This document shows positions 24,196-36,494 of a DNA stretch of 64,000 nt, piece after piece. The DNA is from Taenia hydatigena. Its lineage: Eukaryota > Platyhelminthes > Cestoda > Cyclophyllidea > Taeniidae. The translations under genes were made by a program, and so were the position numbers. Location: NCBI GenBank assembly GCA_036345935.2, contig JADWOT020000005.1, positions 20,314,369-20,378,368 of the forward strand. The letters are read 5' to 3'. How positions within the stretch are numbered: position 1 is the first letter of the stretch; each line of letters begins with the position of its first letter. The notes beneath the pieces are model-generated. The model worked only from the letters and a program-made list of their open reading frames with translations, made no database searches and was not told where the DNA came from.

Positions 24196-27100
24196 CTGGA
24201 TGGGAGATGAGCAGGAGAAGGAGATATGGATCATCGTCCTTAATACTCCTCTTTTTCTTCCCCCTTTTTTTACCACTCGTTTGTCTTTTGCTTGCTCCGT
24301 TGAACTTAAAATATTACTTGGGTGTAGATTCTACCAAATATCTGCTTAACAACCGTAAAATGTATTTAAAATGCACATTAGGTCGGAAAATTGCGTCTCA
24401 ATTTTTTGCCACCCATAAAAACCATCGGTAATGTATACTGACATGCAAGTGACACCTCTGCCTGCAGCTAAAAGCGCAGAGAATATAATGGGGGCTAATA
24501 AATACGCCATCGCTCTACCGCATCATTCATTTGGCTGTTTTGTGTTCCACAAAAGGAGAAACTCCGAACGAACCGTGCTTTTTACACCCAATACTTTCAA
24601 TAGTCATTCGGAAGAACTCTAAGCAATCGTGGCGTTTTCAAATTTCATAAAAATTTGAATGATTTATAGGGAAAATCATTCTTGTGTGTGAGAAAGCTTT
24701 CCACTTTGTAAAGGTTTATGCCCATAAATAGGCCGGTTGTTAACTCATAGAGCATATCATTAAGATGGAGGAGATAGGCAGAAGTAATACATTTAGGGAA
24801 TAATATTCCACATTATTGGCCCAGAATGTACTCTTTGAGCAAAAATAGGCATGCTAGACTTTTGAGAAATTGCTTGAACTCCTCTGCGTCGTTCGGTAAC
24901 ATTGCATTTCTTACGGGGAAGGCCAAGTCGAAAGGAGGCCGCGCGCGGGATCTTGACCCCACAGTAGCCAATCAAATCCATGCGATTTCTCATTTTCTTG
25001 TATTTTATTCCGCAAAACAGAAAAGAGGTCAATAAATCACTTCATTTAATGTAGCAACCGAAACATCGTGACTCGTTAGGTTTGCCTGCTTATCGCTGAA
25101 ATAAGGATGTCATCTTTTGCAAATCAGGCAGTCCGTCAATCAGCAATCACGCAGCAGAAAATCTTAAATGCCAAACTGGCAGTCGAGTTTACATTACTAC
25201 TGAAACGATGTTTTTATCGCCAGCCAATTCAACTTCTTCAATTTTGTAGTCCTTTATTGCTTGTGGTTTTAGGAACAGACTTTGAAAATTGTCTACTCGC
25301 ATCCACCCAGTTCGGTTGGCTTTCTAATGACACGGCGGCACAACGATAGACGGATGCGTATGTTCTCAGAAAATCTCTCGTTTTTATCTAAAAAATTACT
25401 TTCGCTTAACTAGGAACCGCAAGAATCCAATTGGCTTCTTAATGGGGCCGCAGATTTGGAGGACTTTAAAATGACAGCTAAATTTTGATTAGTAATGAGC
25501 AACGCTAAAAAAATATCTGCTTTTCGTTAAAATTATCTGCTTTTAGTTAAAAATTAAGCAAGAACAATTTGCCTTTATAGATTATCAAGCAAATGACTCC
25601 TCTGCAGATAACCTCACCTTCTAATAGACATTTTCCTCCCAGAATGGCATAATTCTTATTGAGAAGAGACAAAAAGGTGAGGCAAAAACTAGAACCAGCA
25701 TAAAAAAATAATAGTTCTCTTTCTTTAAAAGCCGCTTGACTAAATCGTGACAAATTTCTTTGCCCTTTTTTCCTCCTCCTCCTCCTCCTCCTGTGTGTGT
25801 GTGTGTGTGTTAGTGTTCGGAGATTGGCTAGCACCGCAATAAATGCTGCCAAGGATGGAGACACAACTCCGCCGCCTCGATTGCCAAGGTCCGCGGCTCC
25901 GGTGTGCGCCACTCGCTTCGAGGTGAAGGTGGGCAGGCCAGCGGCGGAGTTTTGAGTTTACAGTCGTAAAGAAGGCAGGTACGTTAATCACACTACAGAC
26001 GGATGGTGGGCATTAAATTTTCCCCTGCCCTGAGCCCACCGCCTGTCTTTTTATTACCCTCCTTTTTTGTGCACTTATTTGCAAAGAAAAGAGAGAGGCA
26101 CTCCAAAATCCACATTAAAAGGGTTTAAAAAAGAAGAAAATTAATTTGCGATTTGCTTTTATGACATTTGTATGTTGTAATTTTGATTTTACTTTGAAAA
26201 TGGGAAATTTTCAACTAGATCGAAAAAGTGTCACCCAGTGGACCTGTTTGAGGATTAGCGTCAATTCAAACATCACATAGTTAGAAACATTTGCCTTAGT
26301 CGCTTCAATTATTCAACAGAAATTTTTAAATTGGGAAAAAGTAATTTGCCAATTTTCTTGTTGCCTCCACTCCCTTAAGGCGACTGTTTCATGTTGTTAG
26401 GTAAGAGCGAAAAATTCCCGAGACCAAAAATTAATTCTATGTAAAAATAGCAAAATTGTTCGAAATTTGTTTTTAGGAAATAACAAAAAACTTGGGGACA
26501 AAAACTTTTAAATGTCTCCGAAGAGTCACTGGGAGAGGTTTCTCCTTCGAATCCATTTCTGATGTACTTCATAAAGTGAAATAGACTTTATTCTGCTGAA
26601 TTTTTTATCTCCTTCACCTCCTACTCAATCATTTCTTATTAATTAATGCTTTAAAGAGCGAACGACTTTTTCCTCAACGTTGGCTCAGATCCAAAGGTGG
26701 CAGAGTAGTATTTATTCATGATGCTGGCTATTTGGTGACGTTGATATCTAATTGCATCCCCTCAAAACCGTCGCAAAGGCTTAAAATCCTGTCTTTTTAC
26801 CATTCGTCTCTCAAAAAATTTTTTCACTTTGTATCTTTTAATATGAATAGTTCAAGGGAGTGTCCCGAACACATTGCAACGCCCATCGTTCGCATCTGCC
26901 CGAAAATTAAAGGTCGGAGGAGGGAGGAGATGAAGAAAAACACGAAAAAATCCCATGGAGAATTAACCTTTGTTCAAATGCACAATTACGCATGCGACTT
27001 TTTTAACCTCGGTGAGGTCCGCTTAAATCTCAGAGCAAAACACTCCCTCCCTCTCCTCCTATCTGTCTCTGTCTCTCTTTCTCCCTCTCGGTTCGTCTTA

Positions 27101-27286
27101 TATGCCTCCCTAAAGATATTCTGCATTATTGCGAATTCGGGGAGGACCTGTACCATCAATTCGCATTATTCTCAACATGTTAAGAACAAATACTCTATAA
27201 AATTGAATATTAAATGCCTGTATCGCACAGCCTTGTTCGTGCTTAATGGGGCCAAGGAAAAAATTCATTCCCTCCTAAATACTCAC
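24196..27286 (-). other. Probable intron with composite microsatellite
   Basis: This stretch separates the 27729-27287 exon from the exon starting at 24195. A composite (TCC)n(TG)n repeat sits at 25771-25811. The GC-rich segment at 25830-25960 is open on both strands and might hide an exon, but I find no good acceptor. A 190-codon plus-strand frame at 26732-27304 has no family features. Confidence 0.45.
25771..25811. repeat. (TCC)n(TG)n composite microsatellite
   Basis: TCC units run directly into TG dinucleotides. Confidence 0.92.
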
Positions 27287-27729
27287 ATCAACCACTTCCT
27301 TTGACAGGCCTCCTGTTTGTGTTGTTGCAGTATCTCCGAGGCGGGAGGCTTTGTATCCATCGTAAACGGTGCTGTCTGTGGTGTCAAAGCGATCATATGC
27401 GATGGCAGAGGGGACTTAGTCACCGCCAGCAGGTCGGATGACGGGTTGGTCACTGATGCTGGTGCTGTTGTTGTAGCCTCGCGTAGCTCCAATGCTGTTA
27501 CTGCTGCAATTGTAGAAAGGGGATGTCGTGGCACATCTTTTGCAACCTCTGTGAAATGACAGTGACCTTGAAACCCACTCCCTGCGGGTATGCACTCCTG
27601 ATTGTTGAGTAGGAGTTCACGCGGCACCTTACGACTACGTGACGGTGGAAGTGGTGGTACACCATGACGTAGTATCCCGAACTCGACACTAGCTTTCATG
27701 CTGCTAGCATGATTAATGCCTTCACTCAT
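27287..27729 (-). CDS. Probable 5' exon of the unrecognised membrane protein gene
   Basis: A minus-strand frame starts at ATG 27729 (MSEGINHASSMKASVEFGIL) and stays open for 147 codons to a strong donor, TTGAT|GTGAGT. Its exit phase (2) matches the exon entering at 24195, giving the junction KWLM-KLLMSSS. The peptide is rich in Ser, Thr, Pro and Ala and has no recognisable domain. The frame stays open upstream for 17 more codons, so this may be an internal exon rather than the first. A phase match alone has a one-in-three chance of being accidental, so joining it to the core is an inference. Confidence 0.5.
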
Positions 27730-30700
27730 TCGCGATAGAAAAGTTAGTTGAGTTCTTTTCGGTGGCGATTTCTCATTGGTTCACCTTGCACACCAATCAG
27801 CAGAGTGGATGGTGAGTGAAGAGGAAATTTTAAATTCTTTCCAAGCAAAAGGCGGTTCGTTGATAAGGCAATTTAAGCACCAACTTGCCTTTTTAGTTAA
27901 TTTTTTCGAAAAATTGTTTCTAAGTGTATTCGAAAGGTGTAAAAATTAGTGGTCTGCTAGGCACTTCAGCGAGCTATCTATCAAGCTTGTCACTTTAAAA
28001 GTCAAAGGTGAGTTTCTGGCACGGTAAAAGGATGGGGCACGAATCGACAGTAGAACAGTACAATTTTTACCTGTATTTTCAGCTAATCATAGCTCAGCAA
28101 TTTGGGCAGCTATGTCACTATTTCAATGTCAAGCCGTGCGGTTCGGAACCACGACATTTTAGTCCTTCCGCTTGCTATTTATCTACGCCCTTCGTTCCAT
28201 CAACAAAAAATTTTTCATCGTATTTTTATACCACTCGCTGCACCGATCCACAGCGACTTGGAGATGCCTGTCAAAGGTCAGTCATTGCTTTTATGGATTA
28301 ATTATAAAGGATAGGCATGTGTCACTGTACTAAAACAAAACTAACAAAGGCTCGTACGAGCTAGTATAATACTGGCTGTCATCTCAATAGCGCTTCAAAA
28401 ATTTCTCAAATCTGTTGCGCGCCTACAAAGTTGTCCGCCGCCTTTCGCCTTCGGAGGGAGGGTTCGCGATGCTACACCAACAAAAGCGGTGAAGCAAATC
28501 CAGCTCAAATGAACCGAAGCCCCTCATCTGATAAATGGACAGGGAAAAGTAACTAATGACACCGCGAAGATATTTTTAGGGGTTAAAAATGGGTGTAGAA
28601 GGCTGCGTCTAGGTTGTATTCTCTTTGCAACGGGACGCAAGCCAGCTACGAGGATATGGAGGAGTGGAGAACGAAAACAATACGCTCTTTTGGAGACGAA
28701 GGGGTACTTTTGCACCTTCGAAGGGTAAAATTAATACCGCGGGGATAACCTATGGTCTAATTTTTCTCCCATGATTGACCATTTTCGCAGCATTCGTCGG
28801 TCATTCTGTCAGACAATCCTCCCAAATGCAGATTGGTCTGAGAAGGTCTTTTTACCTCCCTTTCATGACGAATTTCCCCTCCTAGGTAGTGATTAATAAC
28901 AACCTGCTTCAAAAAGTCGACAATTCTTTTGGAAATACTCTCTCCCTTCGAATTGTTCACTTATTTTAGTAACGGTGTAATCCCCACTCACTGCATCTCC
29001 TTCAGGTGTTGGTGGGGCGTTGGCCACAACCCAGTGGGGGGAAGGAAGATGATTGGGCTTCCTCACCTCGAGAAGCGACCGAACTCATGTTTTAAAACGG
29101 CCCCGACAGACTGACAGGTCGAATCATTTTAGTATGGTCTACTGAAAATAGCATAAAACTTTTTTCGGCCACTTAGTGTCACCGTTAAAAAGGTGACTGT
29201 TTTAACTCAACTTAATTTGCAAAATTATGAATTTGGCACCACTTTAGAAGTAAATCAAAATCCATCTCATTTAAACACCATATGTCAAATAAGAAAAATC
29301 ATGTTTTATTTCTATGGCTTACTGAAACAACTTTGGCTCTGCTTTGGTTTAAAATAACGCTTTCAAATTGTTGCTAAAAAGGAATAGCCGCTTTTCAAAT
29401 GCTACTTAATTAACCTCAGTGCTTAAAATACGAATGTCTTTTTGTGTTGGATCGTTACCACCTTAATTAAAAAAGGACGAAATTATGCGTACTAATAGGC
29501 TCAAGAGTGGTTCAAAAAATTCTCATCCCGCTTGAGTGTTGGTAGTGGGAGAGGAATTAAACCGAAGGGGAGGAAACTCTTCTCCCGATTTTGTGGGGCT
29601 AATTAATGGTTAAGAGACCTCAAAGGAGCGTACATTACAGGTCGTACACTTCATCTCGATAGGGAATACTAAATTACACAAATTCTTCTATCCAATTGTT
29701 ATCGAATTTAGGAACCTTCGCAAAGCTGTGGTAGATAGTACTCACGATGCCTTCTAGTAGCCACTTGGACCCTCTTTGTAGGGCTAAAAGTGATTATAAA
29801 TCAGGATGTAGATCACGTCACCACGCACTTTCTACTTTTAGTCACTCTCATTTTACCCACTAATTAGCGGTTTCCTCCTCTTCTCTGGGTAGCAAATCTT
29901 GAAGCCCTTGTGGTGGTGGTGGTGGTGGTGGTGGTGGTGGTGGTGGTGGTGGTGGTGGTGGTGGTGGTGGTGGTGGTGGTGGTGGTGGTGGTTGGTGTGG
30001 TGGTGTGGTGGTGGTGGTGGTGGTGGTGGTGGGTTGGTGGTGGCTGGTGGTGGTGGTGGTGGTGGTGGTGGTGGTGGTGGTGGTGGTGGTGGTGGTGGTG
30101 GTGTGGTGGTGGTGGTGGTGGTGGTGGTGGTGGTGGTGGTGGTGGTGGTGGTGGTGGTGGTGGTGGTGGTGGTGGTGGTGGTGGTGGTGGTGGTGGTGGT
30201 GGTGGTGGATACGGCCGTCTGGAGTGCTACCCCTTCGTCTTCTTAATGCCAGTAAATTTTGAGTTTTACACGTAGCTCACCAGAGGTAGACGTGCAGGGA
30301 AAATCCCCGTCCCCACATCCTCTATACGCATTACCAAGGAAGAGGAAGACTGATTCACCCTGCCTAGCAGCTTCGGGAATGGGCGGAGTGTGACCAAATG
30401 CTGCGTATTTGTGAGGTTTTCCCCTTATCTTTACTCGTGATTGACAACTCCCTAGGGCAGTCGATTTATAAGACAGAGGCAGACATGTTATACCGAAAAT
30501 TCACTCTTTCTGATTGTTTTCTCTCAATTTCTCATGGGAACATGACCGTGTCTGCAAGTTTGTGGGGCTAATTATTTTTATCCGGCATATCGCATAACCT
30601 CAGTTTGGAAAGTTGACCAATTTTGTGTCCAACTTCTCATCTTCCACTCTGCATTGCATATTTGTGACAAAGGCCGATGTAAAATGCTCTTGAGTTAAGG

Positions 30701-33700
30701 AAAAAAGTTATGATTTCTTTTTTCTTGCTTTGTCACCCAGTATAACAGAAGTGGTTAATTTTGTGAGACACTTGATGCCGACAGAGCAACACAAGGCAGT
30801 CAAAAGTCTGGTCTACTAACCATGCGACTGGAGGAGGCTACCTATCTGGTTCATTTTATCTCCGACCTAACCGATGGTTGAGAAAGAAACGTTTGCTTCC
30901 GGATGGAGAGTAAGGAACGAAAAAGTGGACATACAACCGTCTGATGCAGAAGAAGTGTCGGGGAGTCAAGACTCAACCCCTCCCAGTGGGGTGAGGTGAC
31001 ACAGGGCGGAAGAAGTTGGTACTCAACCGATTGTTAAAAGAGACGTCTGTTTCTCCATTCGCTTCATTTTTTTCCTGGCTCCAACGAAGAGACAAAAATT
31101 TGGACTCTTTCCAGATTAATTCATGTCTAACTTCTAATTTGCGATGCAGGGATAATCCGCCAATAAATTACGAAAATTCTTGTTCGAGACGACTAAAAAT
31201 TGGCTTTTTCAATATACATTTAATAGTAATAATAAAATAATTAAATAATCTAAATAATTTCCATTTCACTCTGTATTTAGACCTTTACCGAGGACGATAA
31301 GAAAAAAATTGTTTAGGGGTGTGGACGAAGGCCCCAACCCCATTCCCTCTTTAGTCGGGGGTGGGGGGATCAAGGAAGCGCAAATGTCAACATCTTGTCA
31401 TCCTTTTTTTCCGGCAAGAGGAGGCACCTGTAGGTTCCTTGATTTTGGAGGAGGACAGAAGCCAAGCATTCGTTTGGCAGTGATGCAGTACCTTGGCTGT
31501 GTGGCAGGAGAGTGAATCACCTTAATATTGCCTTGCCAAAGGCATTTCCTGGCTTGAGTCGATCATTCAGTCAGTAAGCAATCTTGCTGCCGTGTTAAAT
31601 AGCAGTGAGGAGAATAACGTCTAATTTCTCAGCAACCCTCACCACTCTTTGCCCTGGAGTTGATGTAGATGTAAAATAATTTGTCGCGGTATCACATAGA
31701 CCACACCTTACAGATTAATTTCGTTTTCGTGTGTTAGTTTTAAAGTTTATTGTGTCCATCCTTCAGGAGGAATAGGAGATTCCACTTCAATGTAACACAT
31801 AGCGCGTCTCGCCTCTCTGCTCCGTTCAAATGACCTCTCAACGGTCCTATTGCCTCTAAAATCTGCAAACTCAAGTTATTCCGCTTGAATGTATATGCAA
31901 GGAAATTATTTTATTTTCTTCACTTTCGACTTATGTGTTTAAAATAATTCCGGAATTTCATAGTTCACTTTTGCTGATTTCCGAAGCGCATGCAAAAATC
32001 CTTGATTCGGTTCTTTTCTTATGCAGCGTTATTGTTGAAATTAATTCGTTTCAAGGGTAAATAAAAATCTGGCTGAAATCCATGCAGCGGATTGCCACTT
32101 ATATGTATTCATCCACTTTCAAAGTTTAAAAACAATTTATTACTTTCGATAAATGAAATTAATAAGAGATTGGTGAAGAACTGCGATTTAACCGTTTTTC
32201 CTGGCGAATTGCTTCGGTTCAGAATTGAGGACAGTTGTTGCCCATGTGACGTCCCTTGTCACTTCTATCGATGTGTGTTTTGCATCTCAAAAAGACAAAA
32301 TTATATCGCATTGTCCAGAAATTTTTTGGAAAAAATTTTTCGGACTTGTAGAAATGGCTCAATTAAGGAGGAGTGAGGTCAAGCCAGTCTCAAGTTTGAC
32401 GCCTCCTGGCCTCCACCCCCACGTGAAAAACGGCATCGCTGATGGGGCGACTTTGTGCCATTTCAAAGCAAGCGTCCATATGCAAGGGTCATAAATGCTG
32501 AAATTTCCAACATTATTTCCTTACTTCGCAGAGGAAGTCGGTTGATTTACAAGGGTTGAAGGCGATGAAACACGAGGTATATGGGTCTGCAAGCATTAGC
32601 ACTTTTCATTTCCACTCCGCGTTCACCTCCTTCCTTCCTGTTTCTCTCTCTCTCTCGCCCTCTCACCTACTGTTCTGGGTCGCAATAAACCCACGCTGAT
32701 GGCCTCGCCGACGTGCGTCGAAAGGACAGCTCACGGCGGCCCAGCCGTCTCTTTGGAAGGAAAACAAACGAGAAGGCGAAAAACTTCATAATATTGTTAC
32801 TTATGCCTTTTATGAACATAAAATAATACAGAATTTTATTGTTTCGTCCTAAAAAGTATGTTTGGGTATGTTTCCTTCCATTAGAGGGCCATGGCTTCCG
32901 CGTCACTCAGGTCGGTCATCACGGTGCCTCCTTGAGATGACAGGCAATTAGGCAAATTTGTCATCATATTGAGGCATCTTGGCGCAGAGGGAGAGGGGTG
33001 ATGAGTCCTTCCACAGTGCCATTTTTAAAGGCTCCACAACGGGAGCAAAGATAATTCCAATTTACCCTAGATTTGCCTCACATTCCATGAGAGTGCGATT
33101 GAAACTAGAAGGCAGACGATTTGTAAAGTACCCGTTTGGGAGTTCCCTACTGATTGGCGAAAACTGCTCAGCCTTTTTTGCAACTGCCCGGGCATCTTAG
33201 CACCTTTTACAATGTCAAAGTCAAGGACATGGAAGAGAAGTTCCGCCTTATTGTTCAGTTCTTTTGTAACAAAACAGTGGAATTCAATTTGTCTTTGGGA
33301 AAATAAAATCTTTTCTTTATTTCAATTATCGTCCTACGTAACCTCCCTTCGATAGATAAAAGTGTCCTTCCAACAGACATTGTCTGTCCCCTTTCTTCCT
33401 TCGTCGGGCCTACCGACTGTCCGATTGGGGGATAAATTGGTCTGCTATTTTTTCCTAATTAAATAATTAACTGGCCTCTCCCATTCTGTGCAATTAACCC
33501 TCCTCGACCCCCCGCCCAAAATAAAAAATAATGAACTACCAAATCGGTCACAAAATCAGAAACTAGCACGCAATACTACCCCTATCGCAATTCTACTCCC
33601 TAATTGCCCTCGATAGCATCAGCAACCCTTTACCACCTCAGAAAAGGAATTTAGCCCCAATTTTTTTGGTCAGTAATAACTACCCGCTTGATGTTTGCAT

Positions 33701-34166
33701 ATTAATTCAGTAGCACCTTCAAAATTACGACTAGATCGAGAAAAGAGAAGGGGAAGGGGGAGAAAAGGAGACAACAAAAGAGAAGCAAGAAATTGCTTGC
33801 GAGCGAAGAGAGGCAAAAATAGGAGTGGGGAAGAAATGGGGAAATTTTGCGTCGGTGATATCGCACGTGAGAAGTTTTGATTAGAGGTGCAAGGCACAAT
33901 TGTGAGTGAGAGAGGTCACTCCCCTCCCCTCCCCTCCAAATCCACCCGCCGCTCCCGACCCCGCTGGTGCGGGCGAGGGGAGGAAGGAACAGGTTAGAAT
34001 AATTTACTCTTAAAGCACATGCATATTTGAGTGTTTTCAAAAAGGCGAGTAGTTGACGCGATCCGCGGATCTACGCGAAGAAACAAGGAGAGAAGAGGGT
34101 AAAGAAAAGGCGAAAAGTTTGATAATCTGAGGAGAGAGGAGGCAGCCAGTGATCGGTCCACTCCAG
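27730..34166. other. Intergenic region between the unrecognised gene and filamin
   Basis: Both flanking genes are on the minus strand, so this holds the filamin 3' UTR at the high end and the promoter or extra 5' exons of the unrecognised gene at the low end. Contents: a 300-bp TGG repeat (29910-30208), a CT-rich run near 32643-32665, and a CCCCT-rich tract near 33919-33937. A minus-strand AATAAA lies at 33321-33316, about 850 nt past the filamin stop, and could be its polyadenylation signal. I see no supportable coding exon. Confidence 0.5.
29910..30208. repeat. Long (TGG)n trinucleotide repeat
   Basis: About 299 bases of nearly pure TGG on the plus strand with a handful of interruptions near 29990-30055 and 30101. 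The apparent Gly, Val and Trp homopolymer frames are artefacts of the repeat. Arrays of GGT can fold into G-quadruplexes. The true length may be longer or shorter, because such arrays assemble poorly. Confidence 0.98.
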
Positions 34167-36494
34167 TTACATCACGTCCACGATGAAGGGACTGCCAGGA
34201 ATGTGGGTTTCACCCCACTTCACCATTATGTAGTGACGTCCACGGTACCGGACGGAGTATTGCACACTGAAGAGATTTTCTCCGAGGTGTTTTATGTTTA
34301 CCTCCTCACAGGGCACAATTGGCCCAGACACTCCGACATAGAGAACGTCATTGCCTAAAGCGATACAAAAAGCGCTCCAAGGTCAAAAGTCAGTCGAGTC
34401 ATCTAAGGGAGTATTAATGCAGGCTAATGTGATAAGCAATCTGGTTCGTGCGAACAACGAATGAGGATTGAAAGAGAGCGGTTGGAGTGAGCATGGTGAG
34501 CGAGAGAGGAAACAGAGCTTCTAGGGGCATTCCGCATGACCAACTACTGGAGATAACATAATCTGACAGCTCCTTTATATGGAAAAGCTGACAAGCCGTC
34601 ACACTCGTCGAAAAGATGTCAACTTTTTGGGATCAAAAGTCATTCGGCCAACACGAACTGATGATGAGGGGACGATCGATGTTGCCTTCTAGCTCCAAGT
34701 GGGCGGTTTATTCATCGCACCTCTCCCCGAAAAGTGAACAAAAATGTATTTACGCGGTCCATCGAATGTCGAATTTGCTTGCCAATTACACGCCGAAATT
34801 AAAAATCTGCGACAATCGGCATCCCACCTAATTGGAACAAAATTTTTATTTAACTTTTAACATTAAAGCTTACTTTTCGGTGGCGGGATTTTTAACTTCA
34901 CTTAACCAAAATTTGTTTTTGTAGGCGGTGACCTAAATTTTGTTTAACTTAGACGGATTTCCCAAATTAATGGTGCTCTTTCCTTATTTTAACAATTTTA
35001 CAGTCCAAATTTTTTGTCGATGCAAAGTAAACTTTTCATTGATCAAAAGTATCAATACAACGGTGATTATCTGGTCAGGATCCACACAGCATGTTGATTG
35101 GTAAAGTCCATCTCCACCACCAACTCTCTCGCTCTCTCCGCCTCATTGTTCCCCTTCCTCTCCCTCTCTCGCTCTCTCCCTCTCAGCATGCTTTGTCTGC
35201 AAGGAAGGAGAGGAAGAGGTAGAGGTGGAGGAAGAGCAAATCCTGGTGGTCAACGTCAAGGATCAGCATTATGTCGTCTCCGCGACTGCAAGAAGCCAAC
35301 GATATTAATGACACTTTTAGGGGATGAAAGATGATAACAATGCCATTTTTCCGGGCTTAACGATAACAAATGGAGATGTTTGTGCATATGGATGGTTTAT
35401 CATTGATAGTTTGGCTTTCGTTTTACCAAGATAAGAACCTAGATGGCGGGAAGGAAGGCAGGAGGGAGAGAAAAGAAAGAGAAGGCGAGAGTAAAACTCC
35501 AACCAATTCAACCACTTGTTTAGACTTCTGGGCTAGGGTTATACTTATTCAAAAAAGCGATTCACGTCTCTCGGTGGCGTCAGAATATCGCCTCCTATAC
35601 TGAACAACCACTTAACGGCTTCATTGAGGCACTGGCATAAGACAAGCTCAACAGACCGAAGTCGGACTTAAGCCATGGAGATTCACAAGAGGAATCTTGA
35701 TATCTAGGCCATTTGGAAAAGGGGGTAGATGCAATGGCTCTGGTGTCAACTTTATGACAATGGTGAAGAATCTTGGCAACTTATCTTCTGGATTTAAGCA
35801 ACTGGAAAGTTGTGAAACAAATCCTAAGCAATTCGTTAGCGAGGTGATTTCACAGACTTTGAGGTGTGAGAGGCTTTCGTAACCAGGATCTTCCATCTTT
35901 TCAATGTGAATGGAGAACGAAATGATTCTCCCAACACTTAAATTGCCCGAAGAGGTCGTGAAAGCTACTCCCTTGAGTTGGAGGGTCACTAGTTATTCAA
36001 AACACACCGTTAATCCAATCCTCACCTTTTCCGACTAATCTTGGTGGTGAAGGACCAACTGCAGAACCCGACCCTTTAGGTCTAAGATGATATTTTATTA
36101 AGGAGGTAAAGTAATCATAGAGTGGATCATCCTCCCCAATTATGAGGACAGAGAGTGCCTTCAAAATATCCACTCGTGCTGGACAATTAGAGGGTCATTT
36201 TGTTGTCTAGGTGGCGCTTTAAAGAATTTGCCGTCCCATAGTGCCAATCAAGTTCTATCTAAGTTGTATGCGGAATTGTCTCCAAAACGTACCAGCGTTT
36301 TGAGCATTGACAGTGAATGTGTTGGTCGACCCAATGTAGGCATGGGTTAGACCTGTGCCAGAACAGGTGACAGCATCAGGTCGTGAATAGCCCATGGAGC
36401 GTTGCGGTCCAGTGACCAAACGACCGCTGGTATTCACTATCAACTGCGCGGTGTCTTCACTATACCCGTAGACTGCATCTCCCGTGACATAGGC
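34167..36494 (-). CDS. FLN: Filamin hinge 2 and C-terminal dimerisation repeat
   Basis: Exon 36494-36293 encodes hinge 2 ([37 protein letters not shown]) and the start of the last repeat ([17 protein letters not shown]). Exon 34354-34167 encodes [20 protein letters not shown] through [18 protein letters not shown] and TAA. These match the human repeat 24 core (GPRTPCEE, VKWGHEHIPGSP), which mediates dimerisation. The 1.9-kb intron between them contains a possible 33-nt exon at 36058-36026. Confidence 0.95.

Noticed and set aside
26732..27304. 190-codon plus-strand open frame
   Set aside because: No domain, no splice sites and an AT-driven residue mix; its end overlaps the donor of a better-supported minus-strand exon.
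29899..30275. Open frames of 85-121 codons of Gly, Val or Trp
   Set aside because: They are translations of the TGG repeat in three frames, not genes.
35648..35989. 113-codon minus-strand frame between the last two filamin exons
   Set aside because: It has no Ig-repeat features and lies within an intron whose flanks join perfectly.
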